Positions 12,357 to 25,496 of a stretch of 64,000 nt of DNA are shown piece after piece. Made by a program: the position numbers and the translations under genes. Positions within the stretch are counted from its first letter, which is position 1. Each line of letters begins with the position of its first letter. The notes beneath the pieces were generated by a model. That model ran no database searches, had not been told where the DNA came from, and saw nothing but the letters and a program-made list of their open reading frames with translations. The stretch covers positions 42,380,736 through 42,444,735 of the forward strand of contig OX246743.1 of the NCBI GenBank assembly GCA_945910005.1, in the 5' to 3' direction. The stretch comes from Isoperla grammatica (lineage: Eukaryota > Arthropoda > Insecta > Plecoptera > Perlodidae).

Positions 12357-12767
12357 TCACATAATACCATAGCGGGTGAATAATATCTGCGGATATCCAC
12401 CGGTCAGTACATTATAACCGGTCACCCGCTCAAAATAGTTAACGATTGATATGTCGTTAAGTCCCGCTTGCCCACAGATAAACCGTTTAATTGCTGCACT
12501 TGGGTGATTACGGTGAGTTAGCCTGAGGGCGACCGCCAAGTTACAGAACATAATAATCTCATCGTAAAGATATAATAACTCTTTATTGACGGACATTCGC
12601 GAACATTTTGACGCCCGTCGCAAATTACCGAAGTTCATGGGTAAACCAACATACCCGATCTCCACCATCTCCGGGTTTAGTGGAGGAAACAACCTACTCG
12701 GCTCCTCCACCAAGCTCGTGTAGCTGGTGGAGTAACCTGTTCCTGTATTAATGCTTGAAGCCACCAC
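12357..12767 (-). CDS. isolated 136-codon open frame, unidentified
   Basis: Starts MVASSINTGTGYSTSYTSL and ends at a stop at 12,357. I recognise no domain. The composition is mixed, with no clear membrane span, signal peptide or repeat, and no neighbouring exon with matching splice sites was found. Its length is unusual for this AT-rich flank, so a decayed mobile-element or other gene remnant is possible, but a chance frame is just as likely. A fragment of its coding DNA (cctccaccaagct) also occurs near 22,672, which favours a repeat origin. Confidence 0.15.
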   Translation of the reverse strand: MVASSINTGTGYSTSYTSLVEEPSRLFPPLNPEMVEIGYVGLPMNFGNLRRASKCSRMSVNKELLYLYDEIIMFCNLAVALRLTHRNHPSAAIKRFICGQAGLNDISIVNYFERVTGYNVLTGGYPQILFTRYGIM

Positions 12768-13904
12768 CCTTTCATTTACACGTTATGTTGTGAAAGTTAG
12801 AAAATATAATAATAAATAACTCCTAATAAAATGTCTCCTCGTACGATAAGCAGAGCTACCCGGAGCGCAGAGAGGGTTAATTAATAATATATAATATATA
12901 TAAGTGTAATGTGCTTGCGGACACACAACGTATCAACGAAAACGGCCTGTCTTATTGATAAGGTAATATTTTAATTTTGTACTTGGCACCTCCACCAAAC
13001 CCTTCCTATTTATCATATCAATTGTTTTCACCTCGATTCAAAGCATTATCATTTTCTGCATGTGTGCCAGTATTGATACTATTATGTATTTACGACATTT
13101 CCGAGTAATTACTAAAGACATAATATTATGTAATACATTTTTACATAATTGCACTATATATGACATAGGAACTGAAAAGTATCTTGATCTGGTGTCTATG
13201 AAATGAATTATACATAAATATATTGATGTGACAAAAAAGAAAAATGTATGATTAATGAGTTGTTATTATAATAGAGAGAAACTTATTCAGGTTTTAATGT
13301 ATTTTTCGCTTACGACGGGTATTTGGTAAAGGTTCAGGTCAGTTCGCCAACTCAACTCATCATTCATAAAGGTTAATCTTATATAAAATTATACACAAAA
13401 TAATACTCATGAACAACAAAGAACAAACATTACTTTCTGGGGTCATGTAATTTTCTGTTAGTCACAGAAACACAGTTAAACATGTAACTGTCAACTTATT
13501 TATTGCTTCGGAATGCAAATTTTCACACCATAAGGAAATAAAACCTTAATATAACCTATCTACACCACTTGTGCCCTATAATCATTTAATATATGATAGA
13601 AGCATTTTTCAAACTAATATTATTTTACTAGTAAAAATAGAAAACAGTAATAAGATTAATATAGTTACTTAAAAACACTGTACATTTTACCTTACATTCA
13701 ATACTTGAATAGTTCAGATCCCGCGATGTGTTATTTTCCCTCTCAACGCAACGTATACAGTTCGTACACGACAGTTTCCCTCCAACAACGCCGGGCTCTA
13801 CTTTCTTCGACCTACGACCTTCCTCGATGTAATTTTGTCCGGAAAGTTTTCCGCCAACATTTCCAGCGGTCGTTTTCCCAGCCCGTTTGATCAAGCTCAT
13901 CACA

Positions 13905-16900
13905 TGACCCAGCCAATAACCAGGCCTGCCAACCTAATACAACGCGGAGAGATTCAGCTCTATTATCGAGGATCATAGCAGACACAGGGTGGTCGCTAAC
14001 TCTCATACTCTCTAACATGAGAGTGTGATCACGTGACCCAGCCAATAACCAGGCCTGCCAACCTAATACAACGCAGAGAGATTCTGCTGTATTATCATAG
14101 CAGACACAGGGTGGTCGCTAACTCTCATACTCTCTAACATGAGAGTGTGATCACGTGACCCAGCCAATAACCAGGCCTGCCAACCTAATACAACGCGGAG
14201 AGATTCAGCTCTATTATCATAGCAGACACAGGGTGGCCGCTAACTCTCATACTCTCTAACATGATAGTGTGATCACGTGACCCAGCCAATAACCAGGCCT
14301 GCCAACCTAATACAACGCGGAGAGATTCAGCTCTATTATCATAGCAGACACAGGGTGGTCGCTAACTCTCATACTCTCTAACATGAGAGTGTGATCACGT
14401 GACCCAGCCAATAACCAGGCCTGCCAACCTAATACAACGCAGAGAGATTCAGCTCTATTATCGAGGATCATAGCAGACACAGGGTGGTCGCTAACTCTCA
14501 TACTCTCTAACATGAGAGTGTGATCACGTGACCCAGCCAATAACCAGGCCTGCCAACCTAATACAACGCAGAGAGATTCTGCTCTATTATCGAGGATCAT
14601 AGCAGACACAGGGTGGTCGCTAACTCTCATACTCTCTAACATGAGAGTGTGATCACATGACCCAGCCAATAACCAGGCCTGCCAACCTAATACAACGCGG
14701 AGAGATTCTGCTCTATTATCGAGGATCATAGCAGACACAGGGTGGTCGCTAACTATCATACTCTCTAACATGAGAGTTTGACCCAGCCAATAACCAGGCC
14801 TGCCAACCTAATACAACGCGGAGAGATTCTGCTCTATTATCATAGCAGACACAGGGTGGTCGCTAACTCTCATACTCTCTAACATGAGAGTGTGATCACG
14901 TGACCCAGCCAATAACCAGGCCTGCCAACCTAATACAACGCGGAGAGATTCTGCTCTATTATCATAGCAGACACAGGGTGGTCGCTAACTCTCATACTCT
15001 CTAACATGAGAGTGTGATCACGTGACCCAGCCAATAACCAGGCCTGCCAACCTAATACAACGCGGAGAGATTCAGCTCTATTATCATAGCAGACACAGGG
15101 TGGTCGCTAACTCTCATACTCTCTAACATGAGAGTGTGATCACGTGACCCAGCCAATAACCAGGCCTGCCAACCTAATACAACGCGGAGAGATTCTGCTC
15201 TATTATCGAGGATCATAGCAGACACAGGGTGGTCGCTAACTCTCATACTCTCTAACATGAGAGTGTGATCACGTGACCCAGCCAATAACCAGGCCTGCCA
15301 ACCTAATACAACGCGGAGAGATTCTGCTCTATTATCATAGCAGACACAGGGTGGCCGCTAACTCTCATACTCTCTAACATGAGAGTGTGATCACGTGACC
15401 CAGCCAATAACCAGGCCTGCCAACCTAATACAACGCAGAGAGATTCTGCTCTATTATCATAGCAGACACAGGGTGGTCGCTAACTCTCATACTCTCTAAC
15501 ATGAGAGTTTGACCCAGCCAATAACCAGGCCTGCCAACCTAATACAACGCGGAGAGATTCTGCTCTATTATCGAGGATCATAGCAGACACAGGGTGGTCG
15601 CTAACTATCATACTCTCTAACATGAGAGTTTGACCCAGCCAATAACCAGGCCTGCCAACCTAATACAACGCGGAGAGATTCTGCTCTATTATCGAGGATC
15701 ATAGCAGACACAGGGTGGTCGCTAACTATCATACTCTCTAACATGAGAGTTTGACCCAGCCAATAACCAGGCCTGCCAACCTAATACAACGCGGAGAGAT
15801 TCTGCTCTATTATCGAGGATCATAGCAGACACAGGGTGGTCGCTAACTATCATACTCTCTAACATGAGAGTTTGACCCAGCCAATATCCAGGCCTGCCAA
15901 CCTAATACAACGCAGAGAGATTCTGCTCTATTATCATAGCAGACACAGGGTGGTCGCTAACTCTCATACTCTCTAACATGAGAGTGTGATCACGTGACCC
16001 AGCCAATAACCAGGCCTGCCAACCTAATACAACGCAGAGAGATTCTGCTCTATTATCGAGGATCATAGCAGACACAGGGTGGCCGCTAACTCTCATACTC
16101 TCTAACATGATAGTGTGATCACGTGACCCAGCCAATAACCAGGCCTGCCAACCTAATACAACGCAGAGAGATTCTGCTCTATTATCATAGCAGACACAGG
16201 GTGGCCGCTAACTCTCATACTCTCTAACATGAGAGTGTGATCACGTGACCCAGCCAATAACCAGGCCTGCCAACCTAATACAACGCGGAGAGATTCTGCT
16301 CTATTATCGAGGATCATAGCAGACACAGGGTGGTCGCTAACTATCATACTCTCTAACATGAGAGTTTGACCCAGCCAATATCCAGGCCTGCCAACCTAAT
16401 ACAACGCGGAGAGATTCTGCTCTATTATCGAGGATCATAGCAGACACAGGGTGGTCGCTAACTATCATACTCTCTAACATGAGAGTTTGACCCAGCCAAT
16501 ATCCAGGCCTGCCAACCTAATACAACGCGGAGAGATTCTGCTCTATTATCGAGGATCATAGCAGACACAGGGTGGTCGCTAACTCTCATACTCTCTAACA
16601 TGAGAGTTTGACCCAGCCAATATCCAGGCCTGCCAACCTAATACAACGCGGAGAGATTCTGCTCTATTATCGAGGATCATAGCAGACACAGGGTGGTCGC
16701 TAACTATCATACTCTCTAACATGAGAGTTTGACCCAGCCAATATCCAGGCCTGCCAACCTAATACAACGCGGAGAGATTCTGCTCTATTATCGAGGATCA
16801 TAGCAGACACAGGGTGGTCGCCAACTCTCATACTCTCTAACATGAGAGTGTGATCACATGACCCAGCCAATAACCAGGCCTGCCAACCTAATACAACGCG

Positions 16901-17470
16901 GAGAGATTCTGCTCTATTATCGAGGATCATAGCAGACACAGGGTGGTCGCTAACTCTCATACTCTCTAACATGAGAGTGTGATCACATGACCCAGCCAAT
17001 AACCAGGCCTGCCAACCTAATACAACGCGGAGAGATTCTGCTCTATTATCATAGCAGACACAGGGTGGTCGCTAACTCTCATACTCTCTAACATGAGAGT
17101 GTGATCACGTGACCCAGCCAATAACCAGGCCTGCCAACCTAATACAACGCAGAGAGATTCTGCTCTATTATCGAGGATCATAGCAGACACAGGGTGGTCG
17201 CTAACTCTCATACTCTCTAACATGAGAGTGTGATCACGTGACCCAGCCAATAACCAGGCCGTCCAACCTAATACAACGCGGAGAGATTCTGCTCTATTAT
17301 CATAGCAGACACAGGGTGGCCGCTAACTCTCATACTCTCTAACATGAGAGTGTGATCACGTGACCCAGCCAATAACCAGGCCTGCCAACCTAATACAACG
17401 CAGAGAGATTCAGCTCTATTATCGAGGATCATAGCAGACACAGGGTGGTCGCTAACTCTCATACTCGCCC
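13905..17470. repeat. satellite array, ~121-bp unit, about 29 copies
   Basis: Anchor ccaggcctgccaacctaata recurs about 29 times from ~13,919 to ~17,377; one copy (17,256) has ccgtcc instead of cctgcc. Each unit holds gtgacccagccaataacc, an acaacgcggagagattctgc segment, gcagacacagggtggtcgc, and an inverted repeat actctcat...atgagagt. Two indels define length classes: a 7-bp gaggatc in tattatcgaggatcatag, and an 8-bp block in gtgtgatcacgtgaccc versus gtttgaccc. The short classes cluster at 15.5–16.8 kb, suggesting local block amplification. Many minus-strand frames of 64–154 codons across the array are repeat by-products. 17,471–18,500 downstream is unremarkable. Confidence 0.96.
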
Positions 17471-18884
17471 ATGTTAGGTATACATACGCCGAGTTGCAGA
17501 ACTATAATATAATCATTGAACAAGGGGGCTTTAATATGCAGCGGTTGACTGGCTATCGAAGTCGAACCTAGGAAATGGAAGAAAAAGCGTTTACCTATAT
17601 ATGTAATAGATTAGATTACAGTGTGTCTAAACTAAATCATAAGTTCCCATCACTAAAGCACGAAAATATAGTTTAAAATAATATCCATACATAAATAATG
17701 TACAGTTTTGTGAATAATACAACATAAAATGCAGCATTCAAACCACTTGGGTTTCATCCCCACGATGCAATTTAAAAAGTATAGGGCCTACTGTATATTG
17801 TGACGTCAGTGTGGCCTAGGCCAGAGATCTTCTTAGAAAGATCATGTTTTCAACATTAGAAGTTGGTCAAAATTATATAGAACCCGATTTTCCCCATTGT
17901 TGTTCGTTGTTGGATTGAAGTTACAACAAAGGAACCTGAGGGGTGAATTTAAAATGTTGTATTTGTCGGTTTCAATTATATTAAAACAGCTCAGCTAAAA
18001 AACATGCCAACACACAAGATGTAATTGAAAACAAAAGACATTCTAGTTATTATATCACTGATTCGTTATTCTGTCGTTGTTATTGTTATTCTTTTACCAG
18101 TGTTTCTGCAAGTAACATTTTTTTCTACAGAGTTAAAAGCTGCGTGAATAGCATATTCCATTGTAAACATGAACTGCAGAGCAATCTCCTCAAAATATGT
18201 ATCGCAATTCTGATCAAATATAACTCCGGAAAATACGGTTTTTACAGGTTAAAAAAAACTACACATGATGCTGCCAAAAGATTTCCGTACATTTCTTGAT
18301 GTTGTTCCCGTAAATAATATAGGAGAATTATCCAGTGCAGAAAAACCTTATCGATGTTCCCGTTACATAAGAGGGTCTCGTGTTTTATATACGTTGAGTC
18401 GAGGATGCTGAGATACGAAGACGGGAGATCCATACTGTATTATCAGCTTCATAACAAGATTGCGGCTGCTGTCCCGGGTACAGGGCCTGCCCGGGGAAAC
18501 TAGACCACCAACCACAGTCAGTGGATTTATTTATTTAATGTCTATCCTATATTCAGTTATAAAAGCTGATTTACAAAGGACCACCTTAAATAAAACAACT
18601 AGAACTAGGCTATGCAAACAATGAATAATAATGAAATCATAAATAACAATAACAACAAAAACAAAACAAACTACTGTACTAAATAAAATAAAAATCAAGA
18701 ACAAGAAAAAATAATTGAGAAATGAAATGAAATCAAAGCAAATGGAAATTCAACATATTAAATAATAAAAATAAAAGTATGTAAATAAGAAAGAACACGA
18801 AGAAAAAATGTGGGAACAAAAAATATATATAAGTGAAAAAACTGAGATCCACTTCATTGGTGATATAATTGATAACTTTTCGTA

Positions 18885-19128
18885 GACAACCTGACCAGGG
18901 ACAATGTATGTCCCTCTTCAGGTGACAAACTAGCTTTAGTGATATTTGAAATAGTTGGGAAGGAATGTCCGAGGGCTGTTAGTATGACTCAATCCCAGCA
19001 TTCTCCTTCTGACTGGAGAAATAACCTCGGAGAAAATCTTCAGTCAAGATTGCAGGTAGCAGGTATCGAACCGGCGACCTCCGGAATAAGAGACGTGTGC
19101 TACGCACTTAGCCATCACTATTGGTGAG
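18885..19128 (-). mobile_element. SINE family 1 copy (tRNA-like head at right end)
   Basis: In minus orientation: the head is at about 19,050–19,128 (gccgccggttcgata-like B box, read here as tatcgaaccggcgacctccg), followed by the body words tcagtcaga, gggattgagtcatac and ccctcggacattccttccca read in reverse. It matches the better copy at 32.5 kb. The 18,500–18,880 stretch on its left is A-rich, low-complexity DNA. Confidence 0.7.
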
Positions 19129-19212
19129 ACGTGAAGTAAATACAAGAGCGGCGCCAACTGTTTTAGATTTATGTTATTTAATTTTGTTTATCACAGAGGA
19201 TTTTTCTTGCAC

Positions 19213-20040
19213 TAGTAAAATTCATTTCTTTTTTTTTTTTTTTTGCCTGCATACTACATTCTGAAATGAGTATAGCATACCCCAGACCATACGACGCACT
19301 GGCGAACATACAACACTTGCACTTGTACTTGGTAGAGTCGAATTACTTTCATAAATGTTATATTTCTTTTCATAGACACCCCCAGGAATAAATAAAATAT
19401 TTACATTTACCGACTTACACAAATATACAACTTATAATCATCATAACGACATAAAATATGTTACAAAATGTTAAAAATATAAAATATTACACACAGGGCT
19501 AACAGGGGTTCTTACGCCCCACACACTCCCCCCTCCCCCCCCCCCCCCCCTAACAGTTGAATGGCCGGAGTGTTGTAAAGTCTTGATCTCCCCCCCCCCC
19601 CCCCCGGAATATATCCTGCGACGCTCATAGTGGCCTGGGGTAAATTAAGACGCAATGGAAGTGTAAACTATTGACAGTCGGAGAGCAAGTATAGAACATG
19701 TTGTCAATAAACAGAGTCCCCATGTTTTCGGTCCCCGACTATACCTGACCAAAACCATTGTTATTATTTCTTGTTTTATAGCTACTGCTTCGCTACCATC
19801 CCCATCGCTGAATCTAGCCTTTCCATTAAATGAACGTTATGAAATGAATTGCCCGCAATAAATTGCTGTCCCCCCCCCCTAACCCCTCCCCCCACCCGCC
19901 CCGAACCCACTTTATCTCCCCCCTCCCCCACCCCCGCGAATAAGGACGTGCGCGGTTCGTTCCACCGCCTGTTATCAGTGCTGGCGCGGTGCCACCCCCC
20001 CCCTACCCCCCCCCCCCTCGACGCTTCGGTCATCAGCGCA
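19213..20040. repeat. cluster of homopolymer and C-rich tracts
   Basis: Contains T(16)-type, C(15)-type and mixed C-rich runs at about 19,226, 19,528–19,550, 19,591–19,604, 19,870–19,935 and 19,990–20,017. They create spurious Pro- and Gly-rich frames on the two strands. No gene recognised. Confidence 0.8.
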
Positions 20041-20929
20041 ACAATGTAATCGAGCATTTACTCCAAACAATGGGGATGACATTTACATCTGGGCCACCTA
20101 GGGGCCAGGCGCCCGTGTCTGCTAACGAGCTTGTATCTTAAATTGCATGACCAGTAAATCTAATGGTCAGTTTACATTAAAGATTTAAAACAATCGCAAA
20201 CATACAGTTTCCTCTTGTCAAACAAGAAGATACGTTCACGTGGAATAAGCTCTTTGGCATGACAATCATAGTAGGTGACCTTGAACGCGGATACTATGGC
20301 AAAGAGCTTGAAGCAAAGCAGTTGGTGTAAGATAAAATACGATGTACAAAGTGGAAGTGTCATGAATATATGGAATAATACCACTGCGGTTGCCATGCTG
20401 TAAATAGAAGGCCACCGCTGAATTTATTGTTTTGTTTGAAATCTAATAATAATGCAAACGCGAATTAATAGTATTGTATTTGTTTAATGAACGTATTATA
20501 TATTTATATATATATATATTTACTTACTATATATTTATTTGTTGGTATTGAGGACTCATATATAACACAATGCATAGATATAGCGCTGCTAAGCAATCTC
20601 CTTATTGCGCCCCGTTGATGGATTCAACAATAAAACAACAATGAACAATTGACAGCTAAACTCCTCCTCTTAACAGTTTATTTTATTGCCACCAGAATGC
20701 ATCTCGTCTATTTTGATTGGTCTCTGGTCTTGAAGCCAGCGTCCCCGTTACACCTTGGTCCGAGTTTACCACACCGGTATCGCACAGAAAGACACAGGAG
20801 CTCGGTGAGTGAGCTTGAATCAAGCTTAAAAAAGCTGCCAACTAACCAGCGCTACATCTTATTGATAGCCAATTTAAAACGCTTTCCAAATCTTCAGTGA
20901 TTTAAACCGTCAATAAATTCACCCATTTG

Positions 20930-21140
20930 ATTTCGAACCAATTTCGCGTCGCCGTTTGTCTTGGGGGGCGGAGCGACAATGAAGACAAATGAACATCGCG
21001 GCCGAGACAAGCGGAATTAAGTCTATTGATCACCGCCAGGGTCGCAGGTGCGTCGAAACCTCATTATCGCCAGAGTCGCTATTTAGAAAGATTTATCGAC
21101 TACCAACCTACCGAATATTGTAATTAGCTTAGATACGGTG
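20930..21140. promoter_or_regulatory. candidate cis-regulatory island
   Basis: A GC-balanced block (ggggggcggagcgacaatga, aacatcgcggccgagac, accgccagggtcgcaggtgc) in AT-rich intergenic DNA. It has a CAGGTG E-box and a gatttatcg word, with no repeat signature. It could be an eve enhancer or simply non-repetitive spacer. 17,471–20,930 otherwise contains no gene. Confidence 0.2.
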
Positions 21141-21234
21141 CTCACGCTTAATGGATTCAATTATAAGTTTTGGCGGTACTTTGTGCGTTACTTCGTACAC
21201 TGTTGGCTACGTAGTACAGTGCTCTCATTACAAG

Positions 21235-22385
21235 GCCTTCGCTACTAGTGGTGAGAACAGATGATTTTCAGTAATAATCTACAGGGCCGTGATTACTTCT
21301 ATCTAAAGGTCATTGACAGATCAATGACAACAGTGCTCAACAATAACAACTATAGTCTTCAAATGGTGTGTATTTTTCACTGTTCTGCATTGTTGTCATT
21401 GAAGATCTAGTGGGCCATGATTACTGATTACTTCTATCTATATAAGGGTACTTGATAGTTTTCACATGTTATGTTAACGTGCATTTTTCACTGTTGTGTA
21501 TTGTTGTCATTGAAGATCTAGAGGACCGTGATTAATTCTATCTAAGGGTAATTCTGATGATCATCTATTGAGATAAAAATTTACCCGTGTTGTTTTTAAG
21601 TTACTCAACAACAATAAAAACCACAATACGAATCATATGTCACATATTTTTTTAAACATTAACATTTTTCTTCTTTGCCAGTAAGCTATTTTTGGGGATA
21701 AAATGTACTTTTTTGCAGCTAGATCCAATGTGTTCATTGTTCAGCCATCGATCTATGGATGATTTTCATTCTTCAGGTTCTGAACGCCTGAAATATATTT
21801 GAAATAATGAAGACATGCGCAAGCGTGCTTGAAACGAAGCCGTGCCAAGAAAGCTGTCTGTCCATACAGACAAAAGCCGGTACAATAAATAAAGGCTTGT
21901 TCCGCCCGTCGTCAATTAGAAGATAAATGCTCTCTTATTTTCCCCGCAGAGGAGGCGCAGATGACAAAACACGCATTGTCACGCGCTGCAGCCGTGTTGA
22001 CAGCTACCCGGGTGAATTAGGGCCGGGCAGCCATAGTTCGAGAGCCCTGGGAATCTACCGAGCTAAGAAAGATGTTTGTTTGTTGTGTTGCATGGGAACA
22101 TGGTTGGCCAGAACGAAACAAACTGACTCTTGATTTATTGCTTGACGGAGGTACCATGCAAGGTCCGTCAATCCGCTCCCTGGCGGAGGTTCGGTAAACC
22201 TCAAGACGACTTGTGCACCGTCCGTCATGTGTGGAATAGGTGATTTTCAGAATTTAGAGGGCCGTGATTAACTCTGTCTAAGGGTCCTTGATAGTTATGT
22301 TAAGATGCATTGTTCACTGCATGTGCAATGTTGACATTGAAGATCTAGAGGACCGTGATTAGCTCTATCTGGGTCCTAGATGAAT
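21235..22385. repeat. dispersed/tandem repeat with gaagatctag...ccgtgatta words
   Basis: The word series attgttgtcattgaagatct followed by gggccatgatta or gaccgtgatta, then ctatctaagggt, appears at about 21,380–21,450, 21,490–21,560 and 22,320–22,375. Partial copies lie at 21,240–21,310 and 22,240–22,300. 22,150–22,212 is the reverse-complement partner of the first 65 bases of the window. The short frame at 21,927–22,133 has no recognised product. Confidence 0.6.
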
Positions 22386-23359
22386 TCTGAAATAGTATTT
22401 ATCGTTCTTATGTCTATGATCACACAAGTCTTGCAGTAATAATGATATGTATACGGCTATGAAGCGAATGGATATTTTGCGGCACGAAGTTGCTTTATGT
22501 ATTGCATTCGCATGCAAAGCTTTGCTCATCGAACACTGCAAGCTATTGCTGGCATTGGCAATAAGCATTGCTTTAGTAAGTGTATCCAGATGGCAAACAA
22601 GTCGCCTCCAGTCAGTTCTCTTTTCAAGGACAAGCGCACCTATTTTACCCCCTCCTCCCTCGGACTCGGCACCTCCACCAAGCTACTATCACATCCCGGC
22701 ATTGTGGGTAATATGCATCACACATGCTCGGAAATTATTATCATGTTAAGCCTGGAGGCTCAGAACATATGCCATAGCTATATGGGTTCGGTTATGCTAG
22801 TTGGTTTTCGAATGGACAAGTTTTAGCCCCGACTTGAAGGCGTTTACATTTTAAATCAAATATGTGGTATTAATCTTATAGACTTGAATAGATTACCCTA
22901 TAACTCCTATTGTTTGACAGATAGAACAATTGCGGATAACCTAATATTGTAGATCCTTTTAATTTAACAATGTATAATATCACATCGAACTGATATCATT
23001 ATGATTATACAGAATAATGATTACTATGATGGTTATTCTAATGGTAAAACAGTAGAGGTACATTTTGTGTTTACTAATTATATTATTATTTAACAAAAAA
23101 GTTAACAGAAATTGGAGGCATGATTAAACTAAAATATCTCTTTTGGGGGGATTACCAAATTATTCATTTAATTTTAAAGAGTATTTATGAACAAGTGACG
23201 AATATTTAAACCAGACAGGGTCGTGATTAGCGACAGACTACCTTACCGACCTTGAAGGTGTGTTGCAAACAGATATTGTATTCCACTGCGCATAAAGGGA
23301 TCTACACATCTTACCCCCACCCCCCGCTGGGATGTACGGAGACTTTTACTTTCAAACAG

Positions 23360-23640
23360 ATTCAAATAACACTAATTCCCCGTTGACAGTCGGTGAGTGT
23401 TTGGCTCATATTTACGGCACCGAAGTCCTTGGCCTACTTCGGCCCTTTGAACAGCCGAAGCCTTGACCGAATTGTTGGCCATAAAATACCCGCGATTGTC
23501 TGCTGGGGCTACATTATCGGGATCCGCATGACAAAATGTGGACATGAATACGGGAAAGTAAAGTAATTCATGGTAATTCGAGTAGTTGGCAGTGATAATC
23601 GGCGCTAAACAGACGCGTAGTGCGTACCTACCCTGCTCGG
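23360..23640. promoter_or_regulatory. candidate cis-regulatory island
   Basis: Non-repetitive, GC-balanced block with a ccataaaa word (reverse complement TTTTATGG, Caudal/Abd-B type), two gtaattc homeodomain-type words and an inverted pair cctacttcggccc / gaacagccgaagcc. It is flanked by AT-rich DNA without repeats. The regulatory role is inferred only from composition and location. Confidence 0.22.
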
Positions 23641-23964
23641 AACAGGCTTATGAATTATCGATTGTCATATATTTTGATCAATTTATAGGTATAAGACTGA
23701 ATTACAGAGGATAAATGAAATCAAGGGGACCCCCGGTCAGTGTATTAGATCTTAGAAGAAATAAAAGTTAAGTTTTTGGCTGGATAGATGGGTTGAAATT
23801 AAATCAAATTTATAAAAACATTGTAAAAGATAAGGTTTCGAAAGTTCTAAACCACAAATTAATGCCAATACTCCGCGCAAAACTCCTGGCATTAATTACT
23901 TCCCATCCCTTGAAAACACAAACTGAGCACGTTGTCGATGTGTTGAACTAAGGCCCAGTGAATT

Positions 23965-24235
23965 ACTGTCTACAAAATCTACATCTACATCTATCTATGT
24001 ACATATAAACATATACTTATCTATATCTTCAATCTACAAAAAAGCCGTTTGGCACTCTTAACACACCCAGTCACCCACAATCTACGAAATTAATAATAAA
24101 TACATCTACATCTATCTATGTACGTATACATATATTTATCTACATGTACAATCTACAAAAAAGCCGCCAGGCACTCTTATCACACTCACAATCTACAAAA
24201 TTAGTAATAAATACATTTATAGTAAATATTACATC
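23965..24235. repeat. two-copy ~125-bp tandem repeat
   Basis: The series atctacatctatctatgtac, catata, acaatctacaaaaaagccg, ggcactctta and cacaatctac appears twice, near 23,975 and 24,105. AT-rich, no coding content. Downstream, 24,240–25,480 has a G-rich tract at 24,327–24,350 and nothing else recognised. Confidence 0.75.
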
Positions 24236-25496
24236 TGGTATATTTCAAAGGGTTTGATCATATTAATAAAAAAAAAAACAGTATAAATTCAATAATGTTC
24301 ATCTTATACGGTGAAACAGTAAGCGTGGGGGGGAAGGGGGGGGGGGGAAAGTTCGCAATCGTGGGCCCTAACAATCCACGCTAATGCCTCTGATGATCTG
24401 ATCACAGATATATAATAGCATTTCTATAATAGTAGTTCTATAATAGCAAGCATTTAAATTAAATGGATATAGAAATGATATATTCCTAAAAAATGTCCCT
24501 CTCTGAGAATAAGTTTTTGTAAACAATACGATCCACGGTCCACGATTAGCATCAGAGTTGGTGGGAACTATGGGAATCCAGCCGAGCACATGATAAACCA
24601 ATTGAGCCAACAACTATGAAGAAAACATCCCTTCCTTTGCATTTAATCATTTGAGTAGCATTTCGTCACAGCCCCACCATCCCAAACTATTTACAACGGT
24701 AGTAGTAACGTATGTATAGCTGCGTTTCGATAATTGGTGCCTAAAAAGAAGTGCTGCTCATAATTCTTTGGAAATATTTGTATGGCCGTCCCTAGCAGGT
24801 CAGTTTAAGTGCCCTTATAAAGTCATAACGCCCCATTAAAGCGATAAGGGATGGCCGTAAAGTACGCTACGGTCGTATATCAACAGGGTAGCTATTCAAT
24901 CACCAGGATGGGACTCGGACTGGACGTTTTCAAATCGGCGAGGCAAAGGTAAAGCGCGCCCCCCTTCACATGGTCCCCCTTCACATGGTCCCGCTTTCAC
25001 CCCGCACTTTCTTACTACTTCATTTTATTTCCTATGCCTCTGTTTGTTCCCTGTGTTTTTTAATGTTTTATATGTTCTCTCTTTTTATAGTAGTTGTGTT
25101 TTGTTGTTCTTGGATCATCTTTATTGATACATTTACATAATTTTGTTTATGTGATCTTCCTTTGTGTTTGTTGTATTTACAGTCGTAAAACTGAATAGAT
25201 CTGGCACTATATAAATACATACAATAAAATAAAATGTTATACAATAAATTGAATTAATAAGTGGAATGAAATGAAAATAAACACGAACTATAATCATTGT
25301 GGAGTTTGGGGGATGAAATGCACCCATACAGGACAATGCTGGCTAGATCACGCCACAGGCGACTCAAGACATTACAACGTTACGTGTTCACAAAGTAGGC
25401 GGAAACTGGGAAGAGTAAAAATCCCTTTTAATCTCCTCTTACGACAGGCAGAGTCCAGAGGAGAGACGAACAGTATATTGAATCCAGCAGCGCCTT

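Larger units (their letters stand above)
7513..13900. other. eve 3' flank, no gene recognised
   Basis: Non-coding. It begins with the eve 3' untranslated region. A tRNA-like B box (ggattcgaacctgg, minus sense) lies at 8880–8945, and another, ccaggttcgagtcctgg, at about 11,692–11,708, both probably SINE heads. A poly-G/poly-C inverted pair sits at 9536–9576 and a long G run at about 10,074–10,100. 11,826–12,004 is a diverged minus-strand fragment of the second SINE family. 12,357–12,767 has an isolated open frame (own entry). 12,770–13,890 is AT-rich with nothing recognised. Confidence 0.6.

Noticed and set aside
13812..17462. Series of minus-strand frames of 64–154 codons with repeating peptides
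   Set aside because: All are translations of the 121-bp satellite; the frame breaks at length variants and no start or splice context exists.
13905..17470. CRISPR-like regular repeats
   Set aside because: There are no unique spacers between repeats; the units are contiguous and the genome is animal.
19782..20057. Gly- and Pro-rich frames on both strands
   Set aside because: Produced by C-rich homopolymer tracts.
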